DNA of 64,000 bases from Thinopyrum elongatum (taxonomy: Eukaryota; Streptophyta; Magnoliopsida; Poales; Poaceae), in contig CM022303.1 of the NCBI GenBank assembly GCA_011799875.1, forward strand, positions 63,886,512 through 63,950,511, written 5' to 3'. The notes below the pieces were generated by a model. That model was not told the origin of the DNA and did not search any database. It saw only the letters and a program-made list of their open reading frames with translations. This document shows positions 1 to 10,962 of this stretch, one piece after another (the stretch's first letter is position 1; every line of letters begins with the position of its first letter). The position numbers and the translations under genes were made by a program.

Positions 1-482
1 AAAATGTTGAGTGGCTCTCTTATGCATTATTGTTGATCTAACAAAGGGCCTATATTATTTAGTCTTCTTCTTTGAATAAAATGTTTGCTGATTCCAGCTT
101 AGTCCATGGCACTCTTGCACTGTTATTATTTTCATATCATTCGGTTGTGCAAGTGAAAGGCAATAATGACGATATATGATGAAGTGAATGAGGCAAGGAA
201 AGGAGGGTATGAACTCAACTTGTTTTTTTTTTTGTAAATATGTTTAACTCGGTATCCATAATTCAGCATATTATGATTAAACATGTTTATGATGACAATT
301 AGAGATTATAGTTCTCATGCCATGCTTAAGTAGCTATGAGTGGATATTCATTTATTTTAGATGTCAACATGCATTAAAATGGTTGTGATGTAGTATGATG
401 ATATGGTATCCTCCTCTGAATGTTTCGAGTGGCTTGACTTGGCACATGTTCACACATGTAGTTGACTGAAAACCAACATAGC
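1..482 (+). repeat. Probable internal 3' region of a degraded non-autonomous LTR element
   Basis: No open frame of useful length. The AT-rich text is of the sort found between the ORF and the 3' LTR of wheat non-autonomous Athila-type elements, and it ends exactly where an LTR of that family starts (483). I recognise the style but cannot align it to the complete copy at 13874-20601. No clean polypurine tract precedes the LTR, so the junction may be a deletion. Confidence 0.35.
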
Positions 483-1319
483 TGAAACGTGTCCAACGTA
501 TCTATAAATTTTTATTGTTCCATGGTGTTATATTATCATTCGTGGATGTTTTATATTCATTTTATAGCAACTTTATATAATTTTTTGGGATTAACCTATT
601 GACATAGTGCCCAGTGCCAGTTGTTGTTTTTTGCTTGTTTTTTACTTCGCAGAATATCCATATCAAACGGAGTCCAAACGCAGCAAAACTTTTTTGAGAT
701 TTTTTCTGCCCAGAAGACAACTTGGGAGCCAAGGAAGTGCACGAGGGGAGACCCGTGGGGCCCACAAGACACCAGGGCGCGCCAGAGGCCCCTGGCGCGC
801 CCAGGTGGGTAGTGGGGCCGACAGGAGTACTTTCCACCGCCTCTCAGCTCTATAAATACCCAATATTTCAAAAACCCTAGGGGAGTCGACAAAACACAAT
901 TCCAGTCGCGGCAAGTTCCAGAACCACGAGATCCAATCTAGAGCCCCATTCCGGCAGCTTGCCGGAGGGGAACACGATCATTGTGGGGTTGATCATCCTC
1001 ATTGGTGCTCCTCCAATGATGCGTGAGTAGTTTACCACAGACCTACGGGTCCGTAGGCAGTAGCTAGATGGCTTCTTCTCTCTTTTTGATTCTCAACACA
1101 ATGTTCTTGGAGATCTATTTGATGTAATGACTTTTTGCGGTGTGTTTGTTGGGATCCGATGAATTGCGAGTTTATGACCAGTACTATCTATGAATATTAT
1201 TTATGTCTTCTTTGATCTCTTATATGCATGATTTTTATAGCCTCGTATTTCTTCTTCGAAACTTTGGTTTGGTTTGCCAACTAGATTGATTTTTCATGCA
1301 ATGGGAAGAGGTGCTTTGT
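483..1319 (+). repeat. Truncated LTR, same family as the 13874-20601 element
   Basis: Starts TGAAACGTGTCCAACGTATC and is collinear with the first ~820 bases of the LTRs at 13874 and 19003. Shared landmarks are 'GACATAGTGCCCAGTG', the TATA box CTATAAATACCC (~850), 'GACCTACGGGTCCGTAG' and 'AATGGGAAGAGGTGCTTTGT'. Similarity stops at about 1319, so the 3' half of the LTR is missing. It is clearly more diverged than the two LTRs of the complete copy. Probably an old 3' LTR cut by a later rearrangement or insertion. Confidence 0.8.
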
Positions 1320-2029
1320 CACTGGTACAACGAGGTGCTATACAAATGGTTTTTAACCCCTTTCCGTGACGGCATTTGGAACCGTCACCTTGTGAGTATG
1401 TGCGATAGGGGGGTCCTACCCACACGACCCAGAAACCGTCGGGGATAGGCCCTCCGGCCACACACGCTCGGCAAAATGAGGTCGTGTGCGACGGGTGAGC
1501 AATCAAATATGATTATACGTACATTTGTATTAAAAAATACAATTATATAGGCAAAATTGTTTCCAGTCGTAAGTACATCCCACACAGTCAGTCCCGGCTA
1601 AACATTTCCGTTCGTATGTACATTCCACATAGTCAATCCAAGGAATACGTTTTTGTTAGTATGTACATCCCACACAGTCAATCCAAGAAGTACATTTCCA
1701 TTCGTATATACATCCCACACAGTCACTCCAAGGAAAATGTTTCCATTCGCATGTACATCACACACAATTTTCCCTATTAAATCGTTTGTGATAGCGTTAC
1801 CATTGCAGACGATATTACCAATTTTACCATTTGCGTTATTGAATGCATCAAGCACTGTGCGTAGAAGAAACTGTGTGGCATAGGCTGTCCATCACACACA
1901 CTTTTTATGTGGTAAACGTTTGCGCAAGGTGGCCTAACGCAAACAGTTTTCAAGAGAAAGTCATGTGTGATTGTTCATTGATGCAACACGGTTTATTCCT
2001 AGAAACTGTGTGCGTTGCCTGAGGTCATC
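1320..2029. mobile_element. End region of another CACTA-type transposon (fragment)
   Basis: Non-coding. Contains 'AAACTGTGTGCG', 'CATCACACACACTTT' and 'GACGGCATTTGGAACCGTCAC' phrases that resemble subterminal repeats of a different Triticeae CACTA family, plus the tandem array at 1571-1757. It ends abruptly where C1 starts, so C1 probably inserted into it. Its own CACTA terminus is not visible. Confidence 0.45.
1571..1757 (+). repeat. Tandem repeat, ~46 bp unit, about four copies
   Basis: The phrase GTACATCCCACACAGTCA recurs at about 1571, 1618, 1663 and 1708 (with a degenerate fifth start near 1753), each followed by 'ATCCAAGGAA...GTTTCCATTCGTAT' variants. Units differ by a few substitutions and length changes. 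It lies within the CACTA-like fragment. Confidence 0.8.
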
Positions 2030-2312
2030 CACTAGTAGAAAAATGACTTGATGTGAGCCCCATTAGTCCCGGTTTGGAAACAGACCGGTACTAATGTGAC
2101 CATTAGTCTCGGTTCCAACGGCTAGGGGGGCGGGCATCATTAGTCCCGGTTCATGTTGAACCTCTAGTACCGGTTCGTGACACGAACCGGGACTAAAGGG
2201 GTGGTGTCAGGCTGGGGCACCACAAGCACATTTAGTCCCGGTTCGTGACACAAACCGGGACTATAGGTGCACCTTTAGTCCCGGTTGGTATAACCAACCT
2301 GGACTAAAGAGA
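2030..2312 (+). repeat. 5' terminal inverted repeat and subterminal repeats of C1
   Basis: Terminal CACTAGTAGAAAAA is followed by at least nine copies, in both orientations, of (A/T)TTAGTCCCGGTT (for example near 2080, 2102, 2140, 2165, 2183, 2231, 2255, 2275, 2295). Some are paired as perfect hairpins around 'CGTGACACG'. In CACTA elements such repeats are the binding sites of the Tnp1-type protein. The bases before the terminus (ATC, 2027-2029) would be the left 3-bp target duplication. Confidence 0.85.
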
Positions 2313-2316
2313 TCAC

Positions 2317-2325
2317 TATATATAG
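2317..2325 (+). promoter_or_regulatory. TATA box of C1 unit 1
   Basis: TATATATAG directly follows the last subterminal repeat and precedes a pyrimidine-rich leader, in the position expected for the element's own promoter. Confidence 0.55.
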
Positions 2326-2822
2326 TGCTTCGTCCAGCCCGAGCCGAAGCTATCTATTTTTCCCCTCCTCTCTGTTTTCTTCCCCTCATGCTAGCTCGAT
2401 CTCACCTCCATTTTTGCCAAAATTTGTCAAGATTTGAAGGCACCCCATCCATCCAAGTGTTCACAAAGGTTAGCAACTTTGTCCTTTCATCTCTCATTGC
2501 TAGATTAGCTCTTGCAATGCTCTATAAGTATAGTGATTTATGGGTTTTTGTTTGGGATTAATTATATGTGGTAGTTTATTTGAATTATATGCAATTTGAG
2601 CTCAAATTAACTTCTTAGTTTGCATATGTAGGTGTGTTTTGCTTAGTGCCTTCCTGTCCCCAACCTAACCACCGTCGATCGCCCACACCATCCCGCCACC
2701 GGGACCACCTTGGTAAGCCTATTGTTCTTATCCTTTTTATAAAAAGAAAATCATGTTTGTGTGATTTAGATAGTTACTTGTATAATTTTCTTACCTGTAC
2801 ATTATTTGTTATACATAGTGGC

Positions 2823-3266
2823 ATGGTTATGATATCCGTCCCCGTTGGCCCTCGTCCGGTTTATGATTGGGATCTGGTATATTCTCTTTTATAACTATTT
2901 GTTGCATTTCGTGTTTATGACAATTATGCCCATCAATTTGACATAGATATTTTTATCTAGTAGGTATGTGAACCGGAAATTGCAACCGACCCTCTTATCG
3001 AGAAGTTAAATTTAGTTGAAAAAGAAAATGAGTATTTGAAAGAAAAATTGAAAAGAATTGAAGAAGAGAAGATGAAACTGGAGTTGTATGTTGCCGATGT
3101 CGTCGGTGATCACAAGATCAAGATGGATGCAATGCGCTTGAAGATTAGAAAGATTAGAAAATATGCCGTTGATAGTGAGGCTTGGTATCATTATGCTATT
3201 GGATCAATTGTTACCTTAGTTGCGATCTTGATCGCATTTGTTGTTGCATTTAAATGTTTTAGCTAG
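2823..3266 (+). CDS. Small coiled-coil, single-pass membrane protein of CACTA C1 (two exons)
   Basis: I recognise it only as an accessory ORF often present near the left end of Triticeae CACTA elements; its function is unknown. Exon 1 is 2823-2876 (starts MVMISVPVGPRPVYDWDL) and ends at a GTATAT donor. Exon 2 is 2964-3266, after a TAG acceptor, in frame, giving 118 residues. Residues ~30-85 are rich in Glu/Lys heptads (EKENEYLKEKLKRIEEE), predicting a coiled coil. A C-terminal hydrophobic stretch (GSIVTLVAILIAFVVAFK) predicts one membrane anchor. The frame is intact, unlike the downstream transposase, although short frames stay open more easily. It lies about 75 bases upstream of the transposase start, so the two could be alternative products of one transcript. 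Confidence 0.6.
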
Positions 3267-3339
3267 AGAGTTTGTATGTTGTTTTATGAGAATAAGTGTG
3301 TATGAACTTGTATTAATTTGGTCTTTTCAGTGTTGTGTA

Positions 3340-4348
3340 ATGAAGATGAGCCGGCAATGGATGTACGATGACAGATGCTCTCCCCAGTTCATTAATGGTG
3401 TGCATACTTTTCTGCTTGTGGCTAAGGCTAACAAGTGGGTGGATGGTTTTATGTATTGTCCATGTGCTGGCTGTAAGAATGAGCAAAATTACTCTAACTC
3501 AACAACCATTCACGTCCACCTGTTTGAGTGCAGTTTCATGTCCGGCTATAACTGTTGGACCATGGACGACGAAAGAGGGGTCCTAATGGAAGAGAATGAA
3601 GAAGAAGAGGATGACGACAGCTATCCTAGACATGGGTTCCTTGAATACGATGGTACAACAATGGGGGAAGAAGCTTAGCCAGCAATGTGGGAAGAAGCTA
3701 AAGAAGAGGCATCAGATGAGCCCGCTGATGATCTTGGTCGGGCCATTGCCAATGCAAAGAGAAACTGCGCAAGTGAAAAGGAGAAGCTGAAGTTGTAGCG
3801 CATGTTAGAGGATCACAAGAAATTGTTGTACCCAAATTGCGAAGATGACAAGAAAAAGCTGGACACCACATTGGAATTGCTGCAATGGAAGGCAGGAATG
3901 GTGTATCTGACAAGGGATTTGAAAAGTTGCTGATAATGTTAAGGAAGATGCTTCCAAAGGACAATGAATTGCCTGACAGTACGTACAAAGCAAAGAAGGT
4001 TGTCTGCCATCTAGGATTAGAGGTGCAGAAGATACATGCATGCCCTAATGACTGCATCCTCTACCGCGGTGAGTACAAGGATTTGAATGCATGCCCGGTA
4101 TGCGGTGCATTGTGCTATAAGATCAGCCGCGATGACCCTGGTGATGTTGAGGGCGAGCGCCCCAGGAAGAAGATTCCTACCAAGGTGATGTGGTATGCTC
4201 CTATAATACCACGGTTGAAATGTTTGTTCCAAAACAAAGAGCATGCCAAGTTGTTGCGATGGCACAAAGAAGACCGTAAGAAAGACGGGAAGTTGAGAGT
4301 ACCCGCTGACGGTCACAGTGGAGAAAAATTGAGAGAAAGTGGGACGAC
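3340..4348 (+). pseudogene. CACTA C1 transposase (Tnp2-like), N-terminal segment
   Basis: Starts MKMSRQWMYDD after a TTTTCAG acceptor at 3330. The first ~75 residues match the transposase-associated domain (PF13963 type), with the Cys-rich CPCAGCKN motif. After an acidic linker come 'KLLYPNCEDDKK', then 'CPNDCILYRGEY...CPVCG', the zinc-ribbon-like start of the Transposase_21 (PF02992) family. It is broken by TAG at 3676 and TAG at 3796 in the same frame and by a frameshift near 3894 (the frame moves into the one read at 3885-4348). It ends at 4348, where the Tat element inserted inside the codons for '...WDD'; it resumes at 21309. Confidence 0.9.
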
Positions 4349-4799
4349 TGAGGGAGTCATGGACTAAGGGGTCCTCGGGGCGACGACCCATTGTACGTGG
4401 GCCGAATTGGTGGAGCCGTGTGGTGACCAGGGACCTGTGAAGTTGTGCTGTGCCCTCCAAGTTAAGGGTGGACGAGATCCCTTTCCCTCTTGTCGTAATC
4501 TATCTTCGGTAAACCCTAACCCTATCGGTGTCTATATAAACCGAGGGTTGTAGTCATTAGGGTTAGAGCTATATTCATCACCTCATAGCCTCGGGTTTAG
4601 CTCATGCTGATCTCGAGGTAGATCTACTCTGTAAACTCCATCATATATTCAATACAATCAAGCAGGACGTACGGTTTTACATCTTCGAGAGGGCCCGAAC
4701 CTCGGAAAACATTGTGTTCGTCGTCCCCTATTATCCATTGATCCTAGATCCACAGCTCGGGACCCCCTACCCTGAGGTCTGCCGGTTTTGACACCGACA
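4349..4799 (+). repeat. 5' LTR of the Tat element
   Basis: Begins TGAGGGAGTCATGGACTAAG and ends ...CACCGACA. Aligns end to end with 20858-21308 (both 451 bp). Contains the TATA box TATATAAA (4533-4540) about 265 bp before the LTR end. Confidence 0.93.
4533..4540 (+). promoter_or_regulatory. TATA box in the 5' LTR
   Basis: TATATAAA within 'GTGTCTATATAAACCGAGGG', conserved in the 3' LTR at 21042-21049. This is the presumed retrotransposon promoter. Confidence 0.6.
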
Positions 4800-4819
4800 T
4801 TGGTGCTTTCATTGAGAGT
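4800..4819 (+). other. Primer binding site of the Tat element
   Basis: TTGGTGCTTTCATTGAGAG immediately follows the 5' LTR, where the tRNA-primer site must lie. I recognise it as typical of this element group but cannot assign the tRNA with certainty. Confidence 0.6.
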
Positions 4820-4846
4820 TCCGTTGTGCGATCGCCGGAAGGATCG

Positions 4847-5640
4847 ATGGCTCAACCGGTCGATGGAGACCGCACCCGTACCGAGGGCTTTACCGCCCCT
4901 GGTCATCTCCTTGTCTTCGGCGGCATCTTAGTGCGCGCCGACCCCGCTGGCCGCCTCGACCAGATCAAAGGCCGCATCCCCACTGAAGGAATCGTCAGTT
5001 CGGGGGCATCGACCCTAGGACTAGCAAAACAAAAATCCGGTATCTTTCAAGGTCCGGCCCTGAAGCCCAACTCCGACGGACCTCCTTCAGGGTCTTCTAT
5101 CGAGTTACCGAAGCATTCAACACCCCTACATGCCTAGCCGGCAGATCAGTTGGCAGATTTGTTCCGCGCAATGGGAATTTCTATTATCAGGCCCACAGCC
5201 TATGACCGGGTCGGGCTTAAACACGATGACTGAGAAATAAGAACCCCTCCGGTCATGCACCTCGTCGCCACGGTCAAAGAGGCCCAGGAGGGGTCACATC
5301 CATGTAAGCTAAAAGCGGTGTACACCCGAATCTCCAGCTCTGAGTCTGGCACTAGCCTGCATGTACGTCCAGACTCAACACCTGAGACAAGTCCCGGCCT
5401 TGAGCCTATCTGGCTGCACATCAGTTCGGATCCGAGTCCTGTGCGGTCAGAACCGGACACGCCTCAACCTCCCATGAAGGATAGTCCGGATCCGCGGCGG
5501 GGGGGGGGGGGAATTCTTGAAATTTTCCCACCCACCCACCATGCGCAATACTCTCCGGATTCGAGAAGCCCAGAGATATGGGACCTCATGTACGTCAAAC
5601 AGCTGCCAAACAAAACAATCCATCATTAATGGGCTATATT
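4847..5640 (+). pseudogene. Degenerate gag N-terminal region of the Tat element
   Basis: Open from ATG 4847 (MAQPVDGDRTRTEGFTAPGH) and readable in pieces to about 5640, with stops near 5135 and 5230 and a run of 13 G (5499-5511) that probably marks a slippage frameshift. The Pro/Ser-rich, low-complexity composition suits the start of a Tat gag, but no catalytic or zinc-knuckle motif is visible. The assignment rests on position between the primer site and protease. Confidence 0.5.
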
Positions 5641-5776
5641 TGTCCTGATAAAAAATAGTATGGCACCTTGCTGTGACAAAGAAATAGTTAAAGCCTTCTA
5701 GTTCAACTACAGGGATGAGGGCCTCTTAAACTCCCTCGCGCGCCGCCAAATTCAAAGCTTCACCGAACTATCAGAC

Positions 5777-6805
5777 ATGGTGCGCAAATATTGTGCCATG
5801 GAGGACACATGGAGGGCGCAACAGCTGAGCATGGGGCTATATCCCACCGCCCATCACGGAAAGCCTCGCCTTAAAAGAACAAACACAAATCGGTCACCGG
5901 AGCGCGAGCCCAATGAAAAGAAAGCCAGGCCTAGATCGGTGTTAGATGAGTTACTGGATAAACAATGCCCAATACATTCGGTCTTGCTAGACGCAAACCG
6001 AACCCACAGACTTCGAGCCTGCTGGGTGGTAAGACAAGTGGCCAAACATGGTGAACCAATCATGGGCCTTACACCCCCAGATAAACAGTCCTCCGCTTCA
6101 CCACGGGACCACAATCTCCTTGTGGTATACAAGACGTTCACTTCAAAAAGCAAAAGGAAAAAGGCTCTTCGGGAGCTCAGCCAGGTATATCAAGTGACAG
6201 TCGCACACCCATGGGAAAATACTCCTATCACCTTTGACGAGAAGGATGAGCCAGGCACCCGTATCAGCCACACACCAGCCGCACTGGTCCTTGATCCCAT
6301 CATCGATGGTTTCCGGCTGACTAAAGAACTAATGGACGAAGGCAGCAGCCTTAATCTCATTTACGAGGATACGCTCGATAAGATGCAATTCAACAGGTCT
6401 CGCATCGAACGCAGTAACACCAAATTCCGAGGTATAATACCCGGTAGGGAGGCACACTGCTCGGGATGCATAACCCTCGATGTTGTGTTCGGCACACCCG
6501 ATAACTACAGATCCGAACCCTTGCTATTCCACATTGTACCCTTCCGCAGCGGATACCATGCCATTCTAGGACATGAGGCATTCTCGAAATTTCAAGCCAT
6601 ACCACATTACGGGTATATGATACTCAAAATGCCAGGGCCCAATGGGGCAATTTCATTTAAAAGCGACCCAAGCATATCCTTGAGAGCCGAAAACAAAACG
6701 GCATCCCTTGCCCTAGAGGCACTATCCGAAGCCCTCGCGGCCGAAGAATTGACAGCTTTACGCACTATCGTCGACAGGGACAACGTGGTTCTCAGTAAAA
6801 GATGA
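5777..6805 (+). pseudogene. Gag C-terminus and retropepsin-like protease of the Tat element
   Basis: A 342-residue open segment. The C-terminal part of gag includes 'MVRKYCAMEDTWRAQQ' and a basic linker. Then come 'LVLDPIIDGFRLTKELMDEGSSLNLIYEDTL' elements and 'VVFGTPDNYRSEPLLFHIVPF...YHAILGHEAF', the aspartic protease fold of Ty3 elements. The expected D-[ST/G]-G active-site triad reads D-E-G here (LMDEGSSLN), a likely inactivating change. A stop (TGA 6803-6805) separates it from the RT segment in the same frame. Confidence 0.8.
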
Positions 6806-7790
6806 AAGTCCATGTCATTCAAGCCAGCAGCCGAAATAGTAAAATTTCAAGTGCATCCAACAGATCCCAACAAAACGGCGTCCATAGGAGCATAGCTGGA
6901 CCCCGTAGTCGACGAGGCATTAAGGACATTCCTGCACGAAAATTGGGACATATTCGTCTGGCACCCCTCGGACATGCCAGGAATCCCACGCAGGAAAGCA
7001 GAGCACAGCCTCAACATCCTAAAAGGCTTTAAGCCAGTGAAGCAGACCCTGCGTCGGTTTTCCGAGCCCAAACGACAAGCCATGGGCGAAGAACTCGCAA
7101 AACTGTTGGAGGCCGGATTCATCCGTCAGATCAAACGCCCCGAGTGGTCAGCAAACCTGGTAATGATACCAAAGAAGGATAAGTCCTGGTGGCTCTGTGT
7201 CGATTTCAAAGACCTTAACAAGGCCTGCCCTAAGGACCCTTTCCCCCTGCCAAGGATAGACCAGATCATCGACGCCACCGCCAGACACGACTCACTTTGT
7301 ATCCTCGACGCATACTCTGGATACCACCAGATCAAGATGAAAGAGTCCGACCAGGTGGCAACTGCATTCAGTACCCCTTATGGCCCTTTCTGCTTCAACA
7401 CCATGCCGTTCGGGTTGAAAAACGCAGGAGCCACATACCAACGCATGATTCAAGCATGCCTTAAAAATCAAATTGGCAAAACGGTCGAGGCATACGTGGA
7501 CGATGTAGTTGTCAAAACCAAACACATAGACTAACTGGTAGACGACCTACGCCAAACGTTTGACAACCTGCGAGCTTATGACATACGGCTCAACCCGGAA
7601 AAATGTATCTTCGGGGTCCCCGCCGGAAAGCTGCTCAGATTTATTGTTTCCCATAGAGGAATCGAGGCCAATCCGGCCAAAATTAGAGCGCTATCTCGGC
7701 TCGCAATACCAACAGAGCTCAACCATGTTCAGAAACTGGCAGGATGCGTGGCAGCCTTGAGCCGCTTCATATCACGCCTCGGACAAAAAC
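6806..7790 (+). pseudogene. Reverse transcriptase domain of the Tat element
   Basis: Same frame as the protease. Motifs seen include DMPGIPRRKAEH, 'KLLEAGFIRQIKRPEWSANLVMIPKKD' pieces, the CVDFKDLNKACPKDPFPLP block, LDAYSGYHQIKM, FCFNTMPFGLKNAGATYQRM and the catalytic EAYVDDVVVKTK (YVDD). Three in-frame stops interrupt it (TGA 6803, TAG 6893, TAA 7532). After 7532 the frame continues through the thumb ('DNLRAYDIRLNPEKCIFGV') to a frameshift at about 7785-7791. In the intact family, protease, RT, RNase H and integrase form one polyprotein. Confidence 0.9.
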
Positions 7791-8325
7791 ATTACCACTC
7801 TACAAGCTGCTCAAAAAGACCAAGAATTTCCAATGGACAGACGAAGCAACCGCGGCACTCGAGGAGATTAAAACACTCCTAGCCAGCAATCCTATCCTAA
7901 CCGCACCTAGTATTGGCGAGCCCATGTTGCTATATGTTTCAGCCACCAATCAGGTGGTCAGCGTGGTGTTTGTAGTGGAACGGGAATCCGAGGGACACAA
8001 ATTTCAGGTCCAGAAGTAGGTCTATTACGTGCCTGTAGTGCTAACACCATGCAAAACACGGTACCCGCACTATCAGAAGATAGCTTACACAGTCTTCATG
8101 GTGTCCCGAAAGCTTCGACATTACTTTCAAGAATGTTCGGTCACAGTTGCATCAGAAGTCCCCTTGAATGATATAATCAATAGCAGGGATGCTACAGGCC
8201 ACATCGCCAAGTGGGCCATCAAGCTTCTCCCCTTCGAGATAACATACAAGCCATGCCGAGCCATTAAATCTCAGGTGTTGGCCGAATTCATAGCCGAATG
8301 GACTGAAGCCGAACTGCCCAGGGAG
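7791..8325 (+). pseudogene. RT-linked RNase H domain of the Tat element
   Basis: Continues in the shifted frame: LPLYKLLKKTKNFQWTDEA, 'LLYVSATNQVVSVVFVVE' (RNase H first acidic region; the family's usual D is replaced here, as in other Tat elements whose RT-linked RNase H is degenerate), 'YYVPVVLTPCKTRYPHYQK' and 'HYFQECSVTVASEVPL'. TAG at 8017-8019 breaks it. It ends at the connector 'CRAIKSQVLAEFIAEW', which leads to the second RNase H. Confidence 0.75.
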
Positions 8326-8745
8326 TACTCCACATACTCGCACTGGACAATATACTTCGACGGCTCGAAGATCTTGGCTGGTCTAGGGGTTGGGGTCATC
8401 CTCATCTCCCCCACGGGCGACACTGTTCGGTATGTCCTCCAAATAATGTATACAGACTCGAACAACGCAGCCGAGTACGAAGCACTACAGCATGGTCTTC
8501 GCCTGGCCACCACAATGGGCGTATAATGCCTTGAGGTAAGGGGGGACTCAATTCTGGCGATCTCTCAAGTAAATGGCGAGTTCGACACCAAAGACCCCAA
8601 GATGGAGGCATATAAAAACGCGGTCCTTCGGATATCTGCTCGATTCGAGGGCCTTGAATTTCACCATGTCGCTAGAGACATCAATCAAGAAGCCGACGTC
8701 CTCGCTCGCATGGGCTCGAAGCGCGACCCAGTTCCTAAAAACACC
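8326..8745 (+). pseudogene. Second (archaeal-type) RNase H domain of the Tat element
   Basis: 'WTIYFDGSKILAGLGVGVIL' holds the first catalytic Asp, 'NNAAEYEALQHGLRLA' the Glu, 'VRGDSILAISQVNGEF' the second Asp, and 'HHVARDINQEADVLARMGS' the final His/Asp region. A second RNase H of this type after the RT-linked one is the diagnostic feature of Tat-lineage Ty3 elements. TAA at 8524-8526 sits where I would expect a Gln codon, i.e. a C-to-T change. Confidence 0.8.
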
Positions 8746-9546
8746 TTCCTCGAGCGGCTCTTCAAGCCCTCTATGGTCTGGCAGGACGACGTCTCTGGTG
8801 CACCATCCGACGAGCCCGCTCTCAATGCCCTGCCCGAAAACAAAAAAGACGATCAAGTCATCGGCGGTTCCGCACTGGAGGAAACGCCCTCTGCACATGA
8901 GGTAATGGCCGTAATCCCACCTTGGACAGAACCCTTACTAGCCTACCTCACACAACATCAGCTTCTGGAGGATCAAACTGAAGCACGATGTATCGTTCGC
9001 TGCTCTAAAGCATACAAGGTCCATGAAGGTGAACTCTATAAGAAGAGCACCACAGGAGTTTTACAAAGGTGCATCTCCGAAGAAGAGGGGCGGCAGCTTC
9101 TGGCAGAAATACATGCGGGCATGGGCGGACACCACGCGGCAGCTCGGGCTCTTGTCAGCAAAGCTTTCCGAGCAGGGTTTTTCTGGCCCACCACCCATGA
9201 GGATGCCTGGACTTTAGTCCAACACTGCGTCGGATGCCAGCTATTCGCAAATCAAAGCCACACGCCCCCTACAGCTCTCCGGACAATACCAATTACGTGG
9301 CATTTTGTGGTCTGGGGCCTCGACATGGTCGGGCCACTCAAAGGGAGGACAAACAAAAACAAGTACCTATTGGTCATGGTCGACAAATTCACCAAGTGGA
9401 TTGAGGCAAGACCCATCACTTCAGCAGAGTCCGGACCTGTTGTCGACTTCTTATCAGATGTCGTACACCGTTATGGTGTCCCCTACAGTATCATCACCGA
9501 TAATGGTACCAATTTCACCGCTCAGGAAGTTAAAGACTGGTGCGGA
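8746..9546 (+). pseudogene. Integrase, N-terminal and core part, of the Tat element
   Basis: The His-His-Cys-Cys zinc domain reads 'HAGMGGHHAAARALV...VQHCVGCQLFANQ'. The catalytic core starts at 'VWGLDMVGPLK' (first Asp), with 'LLVMVDKFTKWIEARPI' and 'SIITDNGTNFTAQEV' (second Asp). This segment is intact from 8527 to a one-base deletion in an A-run near 9543-9549 ('GCGGAAAAATGG'), where the frame changes. Confidence 0.88.
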
Positions 9547-10240
9547 AAAATGGCATCAAGCTCGATTACGCCTCGGTATATCACCCACGGACCAATGGGC
9601 AGATCGAACGAGCCAACGGACTCATCATGAGTGGCATTAAGCCTCGCCTAGTTCTCTCCCTTGAACAATCACACCGCCATTGGGTCGAGGAACTCAATTC
9701 CTTACTATGGGGGCTGCGCACCACTCCTAACCGGTCCACAGGATACACACAATTTTTCATGGTATATGGGGCGGAGGCAGTCCTCCCATGCGACCTGATC
9801 CATGACTCACCTAGAGTGCGCATGTACGAAGAAAGGGAAGCCAAACTCGATTTGCAGGATAATTTGGACGCTCTGGAAGAAGAGCGAGACATAACTCGAG
9901 CTCGGTCCGCGTTCTATCAGTAGCAAGCACGACATTACCACAACCGTGAAGTCCGGACGAAGACGTACAACGTGGGCGACCTCGTCCTCTGGCTCCCTAA
10001 AAAACAGAAGGATAAACTCTCACCTAAATGGGCGGGACCATACATCATCGACGAACTACTCATAGGAGGAGCATATCGACTTCGCCGTCCGACCGACGAC
10101 GGCCTTGGGCCGAACCCGTGGAATGCAGCCCGGTTGCTGCTTTTTACGCCTGAGTCCGACATAACTTTCTTTCCCTTTTTCTTCTTTTATTTTTTGCCTT
10201 TTTCCTCTCTCTCTCGCCATGGTACTAGTTCGGCTTAACA
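9547..10240 (+). pseudogene. Integrase C-terminal part of the Tat element
   Basis: After the frameshift: 'YHPRTNGQIERANG' (catalytic Glu of D,D-35-E), 'HWVEELNSLLWGLRTTPNRSTGYTQF' pieces, 'YGAEAVLPCDL', TAG at 9921-9923, then the GPY-type C-terminal domain 'VGDLVLWLPKKQKDKLSPKWAGPYII...YRLRRPTDDG'. It ends shortly after 'LLLFTPES'; the Phe-rich tail before the stop at about 10236 is probably read-through of degenerate DNA. No chromodomain. Confidence 0.88.
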
Positions 10241-10960
10241 GAACCATACCGAACTTAATTATACTATATACACCATTGAATGTAATACCCAGACTTGCCT
10301 GGGGGCTCCCCTAGAAGAGCCGAATAAATGTCTAAATCGCATTCGTCCTGATTGCACCCTTCTCATACATGTTAAGCCAACATATGCACTTGTTTGACTC
10401 AAGAACTTTGCCAAGCTGGGTTGCCTGGCTCCTGTGCTTACCCCTACGTTCCCAATTGTTTGGCTAGGGAGTAAAGGGAGCACCTCTGCGATTGCTACGA
10501 CCGGGTTATCCGGGACTGTATCTCAGATGGGTGAACCCGAAAGCTAGCGTTCTTCTAGAATACAATAAGTCAGCCTAAGGGAAGAGAATACAGCCTCGCG
10601 CTTATCACCAAGGTTTTTTCGCAGCCATTGGTTTCCGTTGATCTTACATATCTGGATCATCATTTTACCTGAAGAAAGGAACCCTTGGAGGAACTATTTT
10701 CATCAGAAGATGTTTCTTACGTTAAATAGTAATATAACATAGCTCTCCGCACATGTTTCATCTGTTTAAAGCAGAAGGCCAGATTGCCTGGTTCCCGAAT
10801 TCCTGCCTTGTTTCCTATGGCATGCAGTACAGAACACTCCATGATCTCTGATCGGCTAGGTAGAAGCCGATGGCCGGTCAAGACAACATTCTTTCAAAAA
10901 ATATAAGAGCGCGGATGGAGAACGGTCAACGTAAAGTACATAGATACATAGAATTAACAA
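10241..10960. other. Non-coding spacer of the Tat element
   Basis: No supported gene on either strand. It lies between integrase and the antisense gene, as in other Tat elements with an antisense ORF. Confidence 0.5.
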
Positions 10961-10962
10961 AA

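Noticed and set aside
562..914. Overlapping ORFs around the LTR TATA region (also 14011-14388 and 19082-19519)
   Set aside because: The same frames recur in each copy of one LTR and carry no domain; they are LTR sequence.
3698..4460. Minus-strand ORFs opposite the C1 transposase
   Set aside because: They are shadows of the transposase frame, whose plus-strand translation shows conserved motifs.
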